Source of the DNA: an uncultured Solirubrobacterales bacterium | GTDB taxonomy: Bacteria; Actinomycetota; Thermoleophilia; Solirubrobacterales; JACPNS01 | Direction of reading: 5' to 3' | DNA: 64,000 nt | Assembly (NCBI GenBank): GCA_937128795.1 | Contig: CAKZMQ010000015.1 | Coordinates: 62,001 to 126,000 of the forward strand | Part shown: positions 1 through 9,861 of the stretch, piece after piece | How the letters are laid out: every line of letters begins with the position of its first letter | Position numbering within the stretch: position 1 is the stretch's first letter | Translations under genes and position numbers: made by a program | Notes under the pieces: generated by a model | Seen by the model: only the letters and a program-made list of their open reading frames with translations | Database searches by the model: none | What the model was told of the DNA's origin: nothing

Positions 1-54
1 AGGTCCGAGGTTGCAAGGGGGATTCGCGCCCCGGCCCCTTGCAACCTCGGACCT
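1..54. repeat. Perfect inverted repeat, 20-bp arms, 14-nt loop
   Basis: aggtccgaggttgcaagggg (1-20) is the exact reverse complement of ccccttgcaacctcggacct (35-54); may extend past the window edge. Confidence 0.9.
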
Positions 55-114
55 TGCAAGCGCGTTTTCGGTCTTGCCCTCGTCCACGGGGCGACGGTAA
101 CGAGCTCTTGCCGC

Positions 115-564
115 ATGGGAATGGCTTGCGGAAGCTGGGTGGTAGGTTGCCGAGTCGGAATGAGCGTGTGCCAAAGATCGGCGATCGTGGGCTCTGTCGT
201 GGTGCTCGCGTGGAGCTTTGCGGGATTGGTCGTCAATCCCGATTTCGCGGTCGGTAGCGCGGCTACGTCCGAGCTGGTGCTGGGCGTTGACATGAATGGA
301 TGGCACGCCGTGTCTGGCTTTCTGGTCGCGATTCCCGTGCTGGCGGGGCTGAAGAATGGTCAGCTGCTGCCTTGGGTGATGGTCGCCGCGTCTGCGGGCC
401 TATTGGCGACGGCCGGCTGGGCATTGCTGAGTGAGTATCCGGTCGGCGGGCTTTTCTACTTTCCGAACCGCGCCGGCGACGTAGTGCTGCACATTGCGAC
501 CGCTTCGATCTTTGCTTTTGGTGCCTGGTCGGGGCTCAGACGCGATTCGCCTGCCAGTGCCTGA
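115..564 (+). CDS. DUF4383-like small membrane protein
   Basis: Four hydrophobic segments; 'MNGWHAVSGFLVAIPVLAGL' and 'NRAGDVVLHIATASIF' resemble DUF4383; start codon uncertain. Confidence 0.6.
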   Translation: MGMACGSWVVGCRVGMSVCQRSAIVGSVVVLAWSFAGLVVNPDFAVGSAATSELVLGVDMNGWHAVSGFLVAIPVLAGLKNGQLLPWVMVAASAGLLATAGWALLSEYPVGGLFYFPNRAGDVVLHIATASIFAFGAWSGLRRDSPASA

Positions 565-569
565 TCGCC

Positions 570-2048
570 TCACTCGCCGCGCAACTCGGCGCGCTTGATC
601 TTGCCGCTCGCCGTCTTGGGCAGTGCGTCAGCGAACTCGACGACGCGCGGGTACTTGTACGGCGCGGTGATTTCCTTGACGTGGTTCTGCAACTCGGTCG
701 CGAGCGCGTCCGAGCCTTCGTAGCCATCCTTCAACACGAGCACGGCGCGAACCACGGCGCCCCGTTCATCGTCGGCCGCTGCGACCGCCGCAGCCTCGGC
801 GACGGCGGGATGACTGATCAACGCGCTCTCGACCTCGAACGGCCCTATGCGGTATCCGGCCGAGAGGATGATGTCGTCGCCGCGCGAGTCGAACCAGATG
901 TAATCGTCCTCGTCCTGTGAGACGAGGTCGCCGGTGCGCCACCAGGCGCGGCCTTCGGCGTCGGTGGTCAGTTCGGGCGCGCTGAGCTGGCCAGGGGTGC
1001 CGTAGCCAGCAAAGAACGTCGGCACGGTTGCCGGATCGACCCAGAGTTCGCCGTCGACGATCTGAGTCTCGATCCCCGGCATCGGTCGACCCATCGAACC
1101 GGGTTTGATCGGGTCACCCGGGCGAACGGCCGTGATCGCACCGGTCTCGGTCTGCCCGTAGCCGTCGCGGATGTCGACTCCGAGGCCGTCGTGCCAGTTC
1201 TTGAAGATCTCCGCGTTTAGTGCCTCGCCGGCGCTGACGCATTGGCGGAGCGAGGGGATGGGGGAAAGTTCAGTTCTGCGCGCGATCACGCGGTACTCGG
1301 TCGGTGCCATGCAGAGCACGCCGACGTTCTCGGCGGCAATCGTCGCCATCCGTTCCTCGGGGTCGAAGCGCTGGTCGTGCAGCACGGCGGCGGCGCCGCA
1401 GAGCCACGGAGTCAGGAAGACGTTGCGCGCGGACTTCGACCACCCGCTCGCGGCAGTACACCAGGCGACCTCGCCGGGGCGGGCGCCGAACCAGTTGTCG
1501 GCTTGCAGTCGCTGGCCTGGCAAACAACCATGGGTGTGGACGACGGGCTTTGCCTCGCCGGTTGTGCCGGAGGTGAAGATCATCAGGGCCGGGTCGTTTG
1601 GTTCGACAGCTGCAGCTGGAGCGGGGGAGTGCGTTGCCAGCGAGGAGTCAGGCACGAGGATCGTCTCGCCATCCCAGCCGCTTGCCGCCAGCTCGGCGCG
1701 GTTGCGCTCGTCGCAGACGACGAGCTTCGGCGCCGCCTTCTCGACGCGCAGCGCCAAATCCTTCGCGCGCAGCATTTCGTTGCACGGGAGCACCACTGCG
1801 CCCATCCGCCAGCAGGCGAGCATCGAGAACACCCACTCCGGGCGATTACCAACGAGGGTGAGGACTACATCGCCACGCGCGACGCCGCGGGCTGCGAAGG
1901 CCCCGGCGTAGGCGGCAGAGGCATCGACAACTTCGGCAAACGAAAATACGCGGCGATCGCCTGCGCGCGAAAGCTCGATCAACGCGTCACCCGGAGGATC
2001 GGCAGCGAGACGATCGACGATCGCCGGAAAGCTGGTGAATGAAGCCAC
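570..2048 (-). CDS. AMP-binding acyl-CoA synthetase
   Basis: MIFTSGTTGEAKPVVHTHG (A3), YGQTETG, WWRTGDL, C-terminal PKTASGKIKRAELR. Confidence 0.93.
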   Translation of the reverse strand: MASFTSFPAIVDRLAADPPGDALIELSRAGDRRVFSFAEVVDASAAYAGAFAARGVARGDVVLTLVGNRPEWVFSMLACWRMGAVVLPCNEMLRAKDLALRVEKAAPKLVVCDERNRAELAASGWDGETILVPDSSLATHSPAPAAAVEPNDPALMIFTSGTTGEAKPVVHTHGCLPGQRLQADNWFGARPGEVAWCTAASGWSKSARNVFLTPWLCGAAAVLHDQRFDPEERMATIAAENVGVLCMAPTEYRVIARRTELSPIPSLRQCVSAGEALNAEIFKNWHDGLGVDIRDGYGQTETGAITAVRPGDPIKPGSMGRPMPGIETQIVDGELWVDPATVPTFFAGYGTPGQLSAPELTTDAEGRAWWRTGDLVSQDEDDYIWFDSRGDDIILSAGYRIGPFEVESALISHPAVAEAAAVAAADDERGAVVRAVLVLKDGYEGSDALATELQNHVKEITAPYKYPRVVEFADALPKTASGKIKRAELRGE

Positions 2049-2090
2049 GGCGGGAGACTAATGCGCCGCGCAAGCCATGGGAATCACGAG

Positions 2091-2133
2091 TTTTGGTCCA
2101 GGACTCTCCTCGAGGGGGAGTCCTGGACCAAAA
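2091..2133. repeat. Perfect inverted repeat, 16-bp arms, loop tcctcgagggg
   Basis: ttttggtccaggactc (2091-2106) / gagtcctggaccaaaa (2118-2133). Confidence 0.9.
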
Positions 2134-2163
2134 AACCGCTTGCGAATCAACTTCGGTTGGCGG

Positions 2164-2394
2164 TTACTCGTAAAGCTTGACGACTTCGACGGTGCCTGCC
2201 GGCGCTGCGTCTACGCAGAGGTTGCACAGCACGCACTCGTCGAGGTTCTTCGTGACGATCTCCAGCGACCCACTTTCGCCAGCGGCGAAGATGTCCACCG
2301 GGCAGGCGTCGACCAGCTTGGTCGTGATCGCTGGGTCGTTCTTGATCGAGTCATCGACTTTGACGTCGATGAACAGGTTCTCTGCGACGGTCAT
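2164..2394 (-). CDS. Ferredoxin / FixX-like 4Fe-4S protein
   Basis: ACPVDIF plus CVLCNLC cysteine motifs; immediately downstream of the ligase alpha subunit. Confidence 0.75.
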   Translation of the reverse strand: MTVAENLFIDVKVDDSIKNDPAITTKLVDACPVDIFAAGESGSLEIVTKNLDECVLCNLCVDAAPAGTVEVVKLYE

Positions 2395-3320
2395 GCCGTC
2401 ACCTCCTGCTTCTTAGAAATTTGAGCCTTCACGAGGTCCGGAATCTCGGCGATCTCTTCGGCGACCTCGATGCCAGCTTCCTTCAGGCGCGCGATCTTCT
2501 CGGTCGCGGTGTCGGCTTTACCCTCGACGATCGTTCCGGCGTGGCCAAAGCTCATGCCGGGCATCTCGTCCATGAATTTGCCGGCCATAAATGCCACGAT
2601 CGGCAAACGAGAATTGTTTTCAGTGACCCACTCGGCCAGCTCTGCCTCCATGCGGCCGCCGGGCTCTGTGTAGATCACGATCGCTTCGGTCTGCTCGTCG
2701 GCCTCGAACATCGGCATCAGCTCGGTGTAGGTCGAGCCGATGATCGCGTCGCCGCCGATCGACACTGCCGTGGACTGACCGAGGCCAGCGGCAGTCAGCG
2801 TCGATGAGATCTCCGTGGTCATACCACCGGAGCGCGACATCACGCCGATCGATCCGGGGGTGTAGGCCTTGGCGGCGTCCTTTGCAGGGCCACCGATTCC
2901 GCCCATCTTGATGACATCCGGAACAATGGCGCCCAAGCAGTTCGGGCCGATGATGCGTGCGTCGCATTCGTTGGCGAACTCGACCATCTGCGCGACGTCC
3001 TGGCGCGGAATGCGCTCGGTGACGATCACGATGATCTTGATGCCGTTGGCGAGAGCCTCCATCACTGCGTCCTTGGTGAAGGCCGGCGGGACGGTCACGA
3101 CAGAGCCGTCGATCGGCCCCCCGTGGTGCTTGACGGCCTGCTCGACGGTGTCGAACACCGGCACGCCGTGGACCTCACGACCGAGGCGGCCCGGAGTGAC
3201 TCCGCCGACGACCTTGGCGCCCTTGCCGTACTCCAGGCATTCCTTCGTCAGGTTCACGGCCTCGCGACCGGTGATTCCCTGGACGATGAATGTCGTGTCT
3301 TCGTTCAGGAGGATGCTCAT
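2391..3320 (-). CDS. Succinate/malate-CoA ligase alpha subunit
   Basis: SucD-like: FIVQGITGREAVNLTKECLEYG..VVGGVTPGR; GPNCLGAIVPD; GVMSRSGGMTTE; SFGHAGTIVEG. Confidence 0.92.
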   Translation of the reverse strand: MSILLNEDTTFIVQGITGREAVNLTKECLEYGKGAKVVGGVTPGRLGREVHGVPVFDTVEQAVKHHGGPIDGSVVTVPPAFTKDAVMEALANGIKIIVIVTERIPRQDVAQMVEFANECDARIIGPNCLGAIVPDVIKMGGIGGPAKDAAKAYTPGSIGVMSRSGGMTTEISSTLTAAGLGQSTAVSIGGDAIIGSTYTELMPMFEADEQTEAIVIYTEPGGRMEAELAEWVTENNSRLPIVAFMAGKFMDEMPGMSFGHAGTIVEGKADTATEKIARLKEAGIEVAEEIAEIPDLVKAQISKKQEVTA

Positions 3321-4525
3321 GCTGCTGCTCCAATCTTGTCGACTGCGCGTTTTGCCGCTTGGTGCATCGAGACAGAGCGGTCGCAGTACTCAACTCCGTA
3401 CTTGTCGAGGATCTTGTAGCCCTCGTCCTCCCAGGCGCCCGGGATGCGGAAGATCGCGATCTTCTCGGCCGGGTCGTAGCCCAGTTCCAGGCAGGCCTTG
3501 ATCACGCCACGCGCGACGATGTCCACACGCGTATTCGAGACAATGCTCATCATCACGGCGATCTTGTCAACGCCCGGCTTCTGCAACACGAGCTTGGCCA
3601 GTCCACAGGCCTTGGCGACTGACGGGTTGCCGCCGATCTCGCAGTAGTTGGCGGGCTCGCCGCCGAACTTGCGGACCGCGTCGAACAGCGTAAGCGAACC
3701 GCCGCCGGCGCCGATCACGAGGCCGAGGTTGCCGTCGAACTCGGTGACGTTGCCGGCCACACCGCGGTGATCCATGCCGTCGACCTCTTCACCGGCGATC
3801 TCGAACTCGGTGGCCTCGCGGGCTTCGCGGGTCTCCTCGTCGCCGATCTCCAGGTCCTTCAAAAGAGCCTTCTGACGCGGACGCGCCTCGTTCTCCATGT
3901 CCATGTGCGCGTCGAGCGCCACGAACGAGCCGTCCTTGAGCTCGCCCAGCGGGTTGATCTCGGCGAGCGTCATGTCGCGCTCGAGGAACAGCTTGGCCAG
4001 ACGCGAGAGGATCGGCGTGATGCGCTGAAGCGCGCGGCCGGTCACGCCGGTCTGCGCAATGCATTCCTTGGCGAGGTAGTCGAGCGGCTCAGTACGGCTC
4101 GAGAAGTGCATCCGACCGACGTGGTCAGGGTGCTGCTCGGCGACTTCCTCGATGTCGATTCCGCCCATGTCAGAAAACAGCATCACTGGCTTTTTTCTCA
4201 CTCCGTCCCAGACAACTCCCAGGTAGTACTCCTGCTTGAGGTCGGCCTTCGGGTCGACGAGGATGCCGCGGGGCATGTGGCCATTGATCTCCAGCTTCAA
4301 TACGGTTTCGGCGTGGGCCTTGGCCTCATCCGCGGTGTCCGCGAACTGGACTCCGCCTGCCTTCATGCGGCCACCAGAAAGCACCTGCGACTTGATCACG
4401 GTTGGACCCGCAATGCGCTCGGCGATCTCACGCGCCTCGTCGGCCGATCGGGTGAACCCGTAATCGGTCACCGGGATTCCGGCGCGTTTGACGATCTCAC
4501 GCGCCTCGTACTCGAAAAATCTCAC
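3317..4525 (-). CDS. Succinate/malate-CoA ligase beta subunit (ATP-grasp)
   Basis: SucC-like: N-term MRFFEYEAREIVKRAGIPV, AEINPLGELKDGSFVALDAHMDMEN, C-term GGGSLTLFDAVRKFGGEPANYCEIGGNPS; 4-nt overlap with the alpha subunit. Confidence 0.92.
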   Translation of the reverse strand: MRFFEYEAREIVKRAGIPVTDYGFTRSADEAREIAERIAGPTVIKSQVLSGGRMKAGGVQFADTADEAKAHAETVLKLEINGHMPRGILVDPKADLKQEYYLGVVWDGVRKKPVMLFSDMGGIDIEEVAEQHPDHVGRMHFSSRTEPLDYLAKECIAQTGVTGRALQRITPILSRLAKLFLERDMTLAEINPLGELKDGSFVALDAHMDMENEARPRQKALLKDLEIGDEETREAREATEFEIAGEEVDGMDHRGVAGNVTEFDGNLGLVIGAGGGSLTLFDAVRKFGGEPANYCEIGGNPSVAKACGLAKLVLQKPGVDKIAVMMSIVSNTRVDIVARGVIKACLELGYDPAEKIAIFRIPGAWEDEGYKILDKYGVEYCDRSVSMHQAAKRAVDKIGAAA

Positions 4526-4567
4526 GTCTAATACTCCTCGGGGGTCGTTTACCCAGGCCGAACGGGC

Positions 4568-5632
4568 CTAGGCGTTGGCGGGCGTCAGGCCATAGGCCTC
4601 CGCCAGCTCTGGGTCGTTCTTCGCAAGCATCTCGGCGAGGTTCACCATCACCTTGCACTGCTTCCAGGTTGCGTCGTCCTGCATCTTGCCGTCGATCATG
4701 TGCACACCGCGGCCGTCGGGAATCGCCTCGATCACCTTCAGGGCCCACTTGACCTCGTCCGGGTCGGGCGAGAACACCTTCTTGGCGATCGCGATCTGGC
4801 GCGGGTGCAGCGACCACGTTCCAACGCAGCCCATCAGGAATGCGGCGCGGAATTGGGCCTCGCAGCCGACATCGTCACCGATGTCGCCGAACGGACCGTA
4901 GAACGGCAGGATTCCGTTCCCGGCGCAGGCGTCGACCATGCGGCCGATCGAGTAGTGCCAGAGGTCCTGCTGGAAGGATGGGCGAGCTGCCTCGGGGTCG
5001 TCGGTATTTGGGTCTTCGACGACGCGGTAGCCGGGGTGGCCACCGCCGACGCGGGTTGTCTTCATGCGACGCGAGGCGGCAAGGTCGGCCGGGCCGAAGC
5101 TCATGCCCTGCATGCGCGGGCTGGCGGCGGCGATCTCCTCGACGTTCGTCACGCCCTGCGCGGTCTCAAGGATCGCGTGAACGAGAATCGGACGTTCAAG
5201 ACCGGCCTTGGCCTCGAGCTGCGCGAGCAAGCGGTCCACGTAGTGGATGTCCCATGCGCCTTCGACCTTCGGCACCATGATCACTTCGAGCTTGTCGCCG
5301 ATCTCCGTCACCAACTCGGTCAGATCGTCGAGCACCCACGGGCTGTCGAGGCTGTTGACGCGCACCCAGAGAGCTGTGTCGCCGAGATCAACCTCTTTGC
5401 CGATCTTGATCAGGCCAGCACGAGCAGGGAGTTTGCGGTCGACCGGAACGGCGTCTTCGAGGTTGCCGAGCAGGATGTCCGTCTTCGTGGCGATGTCGGG
5501 CAGTTTGTCCAACATCTTTTCGTTCGACGGGTCGAAAAAGTGGATCATTCGCGACGGCTTGATGGGGATCTCTTTGAGCGGATCCGGGGCGCCGATCGCC
5601 TGTGGTTGAAGGAAGTCTCGTGGGTTGCGCAT
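4568..5632 (-). CDS. mcl: HpcH/HpaI aldolase/citrate lyase family; candidate L-malyl-CoA/beta-methylmalyl-CoA lyase
   Basis: CitE-like fold signatures ([54 protein letters not shown]); EMC pathway context. Confidence 0.85.
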   Translation of the reverse strand: MRNPRDFLQPQAIGAPDPLKEIPIKPSRMIHFFDPSNEKMLDKLPDIATKTDILLGNLEDAVPVDRKLPARAGLIKIGKEVDLGDTALWVRVNSLDSPWVLDDLTELVTEIGDKLEVIMVPKVEGAWDIHYVDRLLAQLEAKAGLERPILVHAILETAQGVTNVEEIAAASPRMQGMSFGPADLAASRRMKTTRVGGGHPGYRVVEDPNTDDPEAARPSFQQDLWHYSIGRMVDACAGNGILPFYGPFGDIGDDVGCEAQFRAAFLMGCVGTWSLHPRQIAIAKKVFSPDPDEVKWALKVIEAIPDGRGVHMIDGKMQDDATWKQCKVMVNLAEMLAKNDPELAEAYGLTPANA

Positions 5633-5742
5633 GGCGCGGCATGATAGCCGAAGGGCAATCGCCGGCAAGGGCGCGAAGGCCGATCACTACGGGGGTTTCA
5701 GGGTGCCCGGAGCAGCATCCGTGACGGTCTATCCTTTGCGCC

Positions 5743-6957
5743 ATGACTACTACTGCAACGCACTTTCTTGACAAGACCGACGAGCAGCAGGCGATCACCG
5801 AGATGGTGCGCCAGTTCGTCGATGAGCAGGTTCTACCCGTCGCCGAAAAGCACGACCACGAGGATTCCTTCCCCGATGAGGTCGTGGAGCAGATGAACGA
5901 ACTCGGTCTCTTCGGAGTGACGATCCCCGAGGAGTACGGCGGAATGGGTCTCGACCTGACCACCTACGCGATGATCGTTGAGGAGCTTTCGCGCGGCTGG
6001 ATCAGCGTCGCCGGCATCGTCAACACCCACTTCATCGGTTCGTACCTGCTGATGAAGTTCGGCAGCGACGAGCAGAAGGACAAGTACCTCCCGCGCATGG
6101 CGACCGGCGAAATTCGCGCCGCATTCAGCATGAGCGAGCCCGAGCTCGGCTCGGACGTGCAGGCGATCAAGACCGCCGCCACCAAGACCGCCGACGGCGA
6201 CTACGAGATCAACGGACAGAAGATGTGGGTTACCAACGGTCTGCGAAGCGCACTCGTCTTCCTGCTCGTCAAGACCGACCCAGAGGCATCGCCTCCGTTC
6301 AAGGGCATGACCTGCTTCATCACCGAGAAGGAGCCGGGCGCCCACGAAAACACCGGTGACTACGCCGGATTGACCGTCCCTCCGCAGCTCAAGAAGATGG
6401 GATACAAGGGCGTCGAGAGCACCGAACTCGTCTACGACGGCTACCGCTGCCCGGCCGAGAACATCCTCGGCGGCGAGGAAGTCGGCCTCAACACCGGCTT
6501 CATCCAGATGATGGACGCGCTCGAAGTTGGCCGCGTGAACGTCGCCGCGCGCGGAGTCGGCATCGCCCAGCGCGCATTCGAACTCGGCATCAAGTACGCC
6601 CAGGAGCGCAAGACCTTTGGCAAGCCGATCGCGCAGCACCAGGCGATCCAGTTCAAGTTGGCCGACATGGGTACCAAGCTCGAGGCCGCGCACCTGAGGG
6701 TGCTCAAAGCCACCCGCCTCAAGGACGCCGGCGTGCGTTCAGAGGTCGAGGCCGGTATGGCCAAGCTGTTCGCTTCGGAAGTCGGCAAAGAGGTCGTCGA
6801 GGACGCGTTCCGCATCCACGGCGGCTACGGCTACTCCAAGGAGTACGAGATCGAGCGCCTCTACCGCGACGCGCCACTGCTGTTGATTGGCGAGGGCACG
6901 AGCGAGATCCAGCGCATGGTGATCGGCCGCAAGCTGATCGAAAAGCACAAGATCTAG
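5743..6957 (+). CDS. Acyl-CoA dehydrogenase; candidate methylsuccinyl-CoA dehydrogenase
   Basis: FSMSEPELGSD, QMWVTNG-type motif, RIHGGYGYSKEYEIERLYRDAPLLLIGEGTSEIQ. Confidence 0.9.
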   Translation: MTTTATHFLDKTDEQQAITEMVRQFVDEQVLPVAEKHDHEDSFPDEVVEQMNELGLFGVTIPEEYGGMGLDLTTYAMIVEELSRGWISVAGIVNTHFIGSYLLMKFGSDEQKDKYLPRMATGEIRAAFSMSEPELGSDVQAIKTAATKTADGDYEINGQKMWVTNGLRSALVFLLVKTDPEASPPFKGMTCFITEKEPGAHENTGDYAGLTVPPQLKKMGYKGVESTELVYDGYRCPAENILGGEEVGLNTGFIQMMDALEVGRVNVAARGVGIAQRAFELGIKYAQERKTFGKPIAQHQAIQFKLADMGTKLEAAHLRVLKATRLKDAGVRSEVEAGMAKLFASEVGKEVVEDAFRIHGGYGYSKEYEIERLYRDAPLLLIGEGTSEIQRMVIGRKLIEKHKI

Positions 6958-6969
6958 GCGCGGCGGCTC

Positions 6970-7329
6970 TTGAGTCAAACCGACACCAAGTCGCAGTTGG
7001 AAGACGCCGGTCGCCGCTTCATCGAGGCGGTACCGGCACTTGCGCCGCTGGCGCTGTCGGTTCGGGTCGACCTTCAGGCGAAGGGCGACCACCAGCAGTA
7101 CCGGCTCGATTTTCCCGGGCCGGAGGTTTCCAAAGACGGTGGGAAGCCGGCGATGATCGACGTTCTGGTCATGCGCCAAGACTTCAACGACATCATCGAT
7201 CCGCGCAACGGGATGACCGAATGGATCGAAGCTTTTGACCTCGGCAAGATCAAGATCAGCGGCGAAGGCGGCATGGTCAAGTTGGTCGCCAAGGTGATTG
7301 AAAAACAACAAAGGAGACACGGTGGCTGA
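6970..7329 (+). CDS. Small SCP2-like/hypothetical protein (TTG start)
   Basis: 119-aa ORF between dehydrogenase and hydratase genes; overlaps the next GTG start by 8 nt. Confidence 0.6.
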   Translation: MSQTDTKSQLEDAGRRFIEAVPALAPLALSVRVDLQAKGDHQQYRLDFPGPEVSKDGGKPAMIDVLVMRQDFNDIIDPRNGMTEWIEAFDLGKIKISGEGGMVKLVAKVIEKQQRRHGG

Positions 7330-7861
7330 GACCGCTGAAGCGCAGGGCAGTTCCGAACAGACGGGCACAACTTTCGACCTACGGAGCCGCGAGGATTCCG
7401 GCTCGGTCCCATTTGGTCGGTACTTCGAAGAGTTCGAACTGGGTGCGACCTACAAGCACGTTCCCGGTAAGACCATCACCGAGAGCGAAGACCACCTCTT
7501 TTGCCTGATGACGATGAACCACCACCCGTTGCACCTCGACGATCGCTACGCCAAGGAGAGCCAGCAGGGTCGCAACGTCGTAGTCGGCAGCTACGTCTAC
7601 TCGCTCGCGCTCGGCATGAGCGTTCGAGACGTTTCGGGCAAGGCAATCGCCAACCTCGCGACCGACGGCCTCAAACACACCAAGCCGGTGTTTCACGGCG
7701 ACACGCTCTACACGGAGTCGGAAGTGCTTGAGAAGACGCCGTCGTCGACCAAGAATGACCGTGGTGTCGTGAAGGTGCGCACGGACGTCTTCAATCAGCA
7801 CAATGAGCTGGTGACGACGTTCGAGCGCAAGGTCCTTGTTCCGAAAAAGAATCCTTCGTAG
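7322..7861 (+). CDS. MaoC-family dehydratase; candidate mesaconyl-CoA hydratase
   Basis: GTG start preceded by aaaggag; MaoC/hot-dog features FGRYFEEFELGATYKHVPGKTITESEDHLFCLMTMNHHPLHLDD. Confidence 0.88.
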   Translation: MAETAEAQGSSEQTGTTFDLRSREDSGSVPFGRYFEEFELGATYKHVPGKTITESEDHLFCLMTMNHHPLHLDDRYAKESQQGRNVVVGSYVYSLALGMSVRDVSGKAIANLATDGLKHTKPVFHGDTLYTESEVLEKTPSSTKNDRGVVKVRTDVFNQHNELVTTFERKVLVPKKNPS

Positions 7862-7876
7862 CAACGCATGTGGAAT

Positions 7877-7947
7877 AGGGCTCTGTCCGTTGTTTGTCTC
7901 CTCGACTGGTTCCAACGTCTGCGGGGACAAACAACGGACAGAGCCCT
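7877..7947. repeat. Perfect inverted repeat, 22-bp arms, 27-nt loop (conserved-loop family, copy A)
   Basis: agggctctgtccgttgtttgtc / gacaaacaacggacagagccct; loop tcctcgactggttccaacgtctgcggg. Confidence 0.95.
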
Positions 7948-7966
7948 CTTCGACGCGGATTGACTC

Positions 7967-8353
7967 ATGAGAGACGTTTCTTGGATTACTCAAGCTGGGG
8001 CGATCGAGCTGGCGCTTGGGGCGCTTAGTGGATGGGTCGTTTGGATCTCCACTGATACGGATTGGTTGAAAAAGGTTGGGGTGATTCGGCCTGGGCGGTT
8101 GTTGCAGGCTCATATTGACTTGATCATGATGGGGACGATTTTGATCGCCATCGGGTTGGCGGCGCCGGATCTGCCCAAGCCCTGGTCGATTTTCTTGGTC
8201 GTTGGCGCGTATTCGAACGCGCTGTTGTTCGTTCCGCTTGCCTGGATGGAGAAAAAGCCGAAGGATCTGAAAGCGATTCTTGCTCAGATCGTTTCGTTCA
8301 GCTTGGTCAGCGCGGGTACGGTTGCCACGGCCATCTACTTGCTGACCGACTAA
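7967..8353 (+). CDS. Small integral membrane protein, hypothetical
   Basis: 128 aa, about four hydrophobic helices. Confidence 0.65.
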   Translation: MRDVSWITQAGAIELALGALSGWVVWISTDTDWLKKVGVIRPGRLLQAHIDLIMMGTILIAIGLAAPDLPKPWSIFLVVGAYSNALLFVPLAWMEKKPKDLKAILAQIVSFSLVSAGTVATAIYLLTD

Positions 8354-8787
8354 TCGAGATTTTCGACATAGGCCTTGAAGTCGTCGCCCATATTTTCGGC
8401 GAGTTCGCGCATCGCGCCGCCGAGGATCGGCGCCAGAGCCTTCTGCAGGAGGCTCAACTTCACTTCGATCTCGGCGTGCCATTGCGTTGAGTTGTCGCCT
8501 GCTTCGCTGAATGTGCTTGACAACACGAACGGCAGTTGCATGCCCTCGTAGCGCGCAACTATGTGGCCAGCGTCGTCGTTCTCGAGCACGGTCACGGTCA
8601 ACTCGGTGTCGCCGCTGTCGCGGGTGAACACCACCGTCTGCACGGCACCTTTGGCGTTTCCTTTGCCCTTGACCTGCTTGAACGACTTCATCATCTCCAG
8701 CCACTCTGGCTGTAGCGCGGGTTCGTTGAAGATCGCCCAGACTTCATCGAAGGGGCGATCGATCACGACAGAGTGCTCAACGACCAT
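8350..8787 (-). CDS. SRPBCC family protein
   Basis: HSVVIDRPFDEVWAIFNEPALQPEW START/SRPBCC N-terminus. Confidence 0.75.
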   Translation of the reverse strand: MVVEHSVVIDRPFDEVWAIFNEPALQPEWLEMMKSFKQVKGKGNAKGAVQTVVFTRDSGDTELTVTVLENDDAGHIVARYEGMQLPFVLSSTFSEAGDNSTQWHAEIEVKLSLLQKALAPILGGAMRELAENMGDDFKAYVENLD

Positions 8788-9269
8788 CAGACCGGGTTCT
8801 CCAGGGCACCGCTCATCTCCTTCAGTGCCATTGCCTCGACGTACTCGATAAATCCGGTCATCGAGTTCTGGAGCATGACTTTGGCTGCAATCTTTTGCGC
8901 CGGTCGCTTCCAGAACGAAACGTCCGACAGGTCTGTCTCGAGTGTGCAGCGCAATTTCGTCACGTCAAAACCGAATGCCTCGACGTCGGTCACACTGCTG
9001 ACAATCTGACCGTCGGTCTCTGCTGTCTGCGCCAGGCGCTCAAACTCGCGTCGCTCGGTCGTCGTCATGCGACACGTCAGCGATTGCTTGCCGATCGTGT
9101 AGTCGATGTCGACGACCGATCCAACCGTGCCCGGTTCGCCCGACACGGCCGTGTACCCAGTCATGTATTCCTCCCACTCCAGTGTGGAATCCAGGTCGAT
9201 GAAGTGCTTCCAGGCGATCGCGATCGGAGCCTCGATCACGTATTCCTTGCTGTAGGTCCAAATCCCCAA
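8787..9269 (-). CDS. SRPBCC family protein
   Basis: YVIEAPIAIAWKHFIDLDSTLEWEEYM; paralogous and adjacent to the previous ORF. Confidence 0.75.
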   Translation of the reverse strand: MGIWTYSKEYVIEAPIAIAWKHFIDLDSTLEWEEYMTGYTAVSGEPGTVGSVVDIDYTIGKQSLTCRMTTTERREFERLAQTAETDGQIVSSVTDVEAFGFDVTKLRCTLETDLSDVSFWKRPAQKIAAKVMLQNSMTGFIEYVEAMALKEMSGALENPV

Positions 9270-9288
9270 AGCGCTGACGTCGGGCGGA

Positions 9289-9861
9289 TCAGTGCGGGCC
9301 GTGTGGAGTCGTCGCTGGCGGGCGCGATTCTTCTGCCAGCGATGCGATCGTCAAGTTTCCGCGCGAGGCGTCTTCGAGCACGCCGGCGGCCTCGTCGGCG
9401 TTTCGGGCGTAGAGCTCGACCAGCATATGAATGACGATCTGGCCGTCCTCGTGCTTGTGAAAGCGCACGTGTGCGAAGAACTCGCGAATTCCAGAATCGC
9501 CGAACGCTGCGTGGGTGAGGGATTCGGCGGCCTCTGGGCCTGCGCAGACCTCGACTGCCTCTTCCGGTACGGCGACGATCACCGATGCGACCCACGGCGT
9601 TCCGGTGACCATCCGCTCCCAGCGATCCTCCACCGGTGCGATTCGACCATCGATCAACGTCAGGTGTGGCTGATCATGAAGGCAATCGACGCATTGGATG
9701 ACCGCCTCGTGCAGTTCATCGACGGTTTCGGCGCGTTCGGCGGTGTCCGGGTCGACCTTGTAGATCCCTTCGACGTGCAGTTGAACCTCGAGGCTGCGTG
9801 ACCAGCAGCGGTAGCAACGAAGCCAAGCGCCGACTTCTTCTGGTTGTCCAAATGCTTCCAT
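9289..9861 (-). CDS. Hypothetical protein with paired cysteines
   Basis: LRCYRCWS and IQCVDC CxxC motifs; start at ATG 9861 inferred. Confidence 0.55.
   Translation of the reverse strand: MEAFGQPEEVGAWLRCYRCWSRSLEVQLHVEGIYKVDPDTAERAETVDELHEAVIQCVDCLHDQPHLTLIDGRIAPVEDRWERMVTGTPWVASVIVAVPEEAVEVCAGPEAAESLTHAAFGDSGIREFFAHVRFHKHEDGQIVIHMLVELYARNADEAAGVLEDASRGNLTIASLAEESRPPATTPHGPH

Noticed and set aside
4700-5644. 314-aa plus-strand ORF
   Set aside because: Antisense to the CitE-like lyase; no domain recognised
7379-8704. 441-aa minus-strand ORF
   Set aside because: Antisense across the MaoC and membrane-protein genes and through the hairpin; Arg-rich shadow frame
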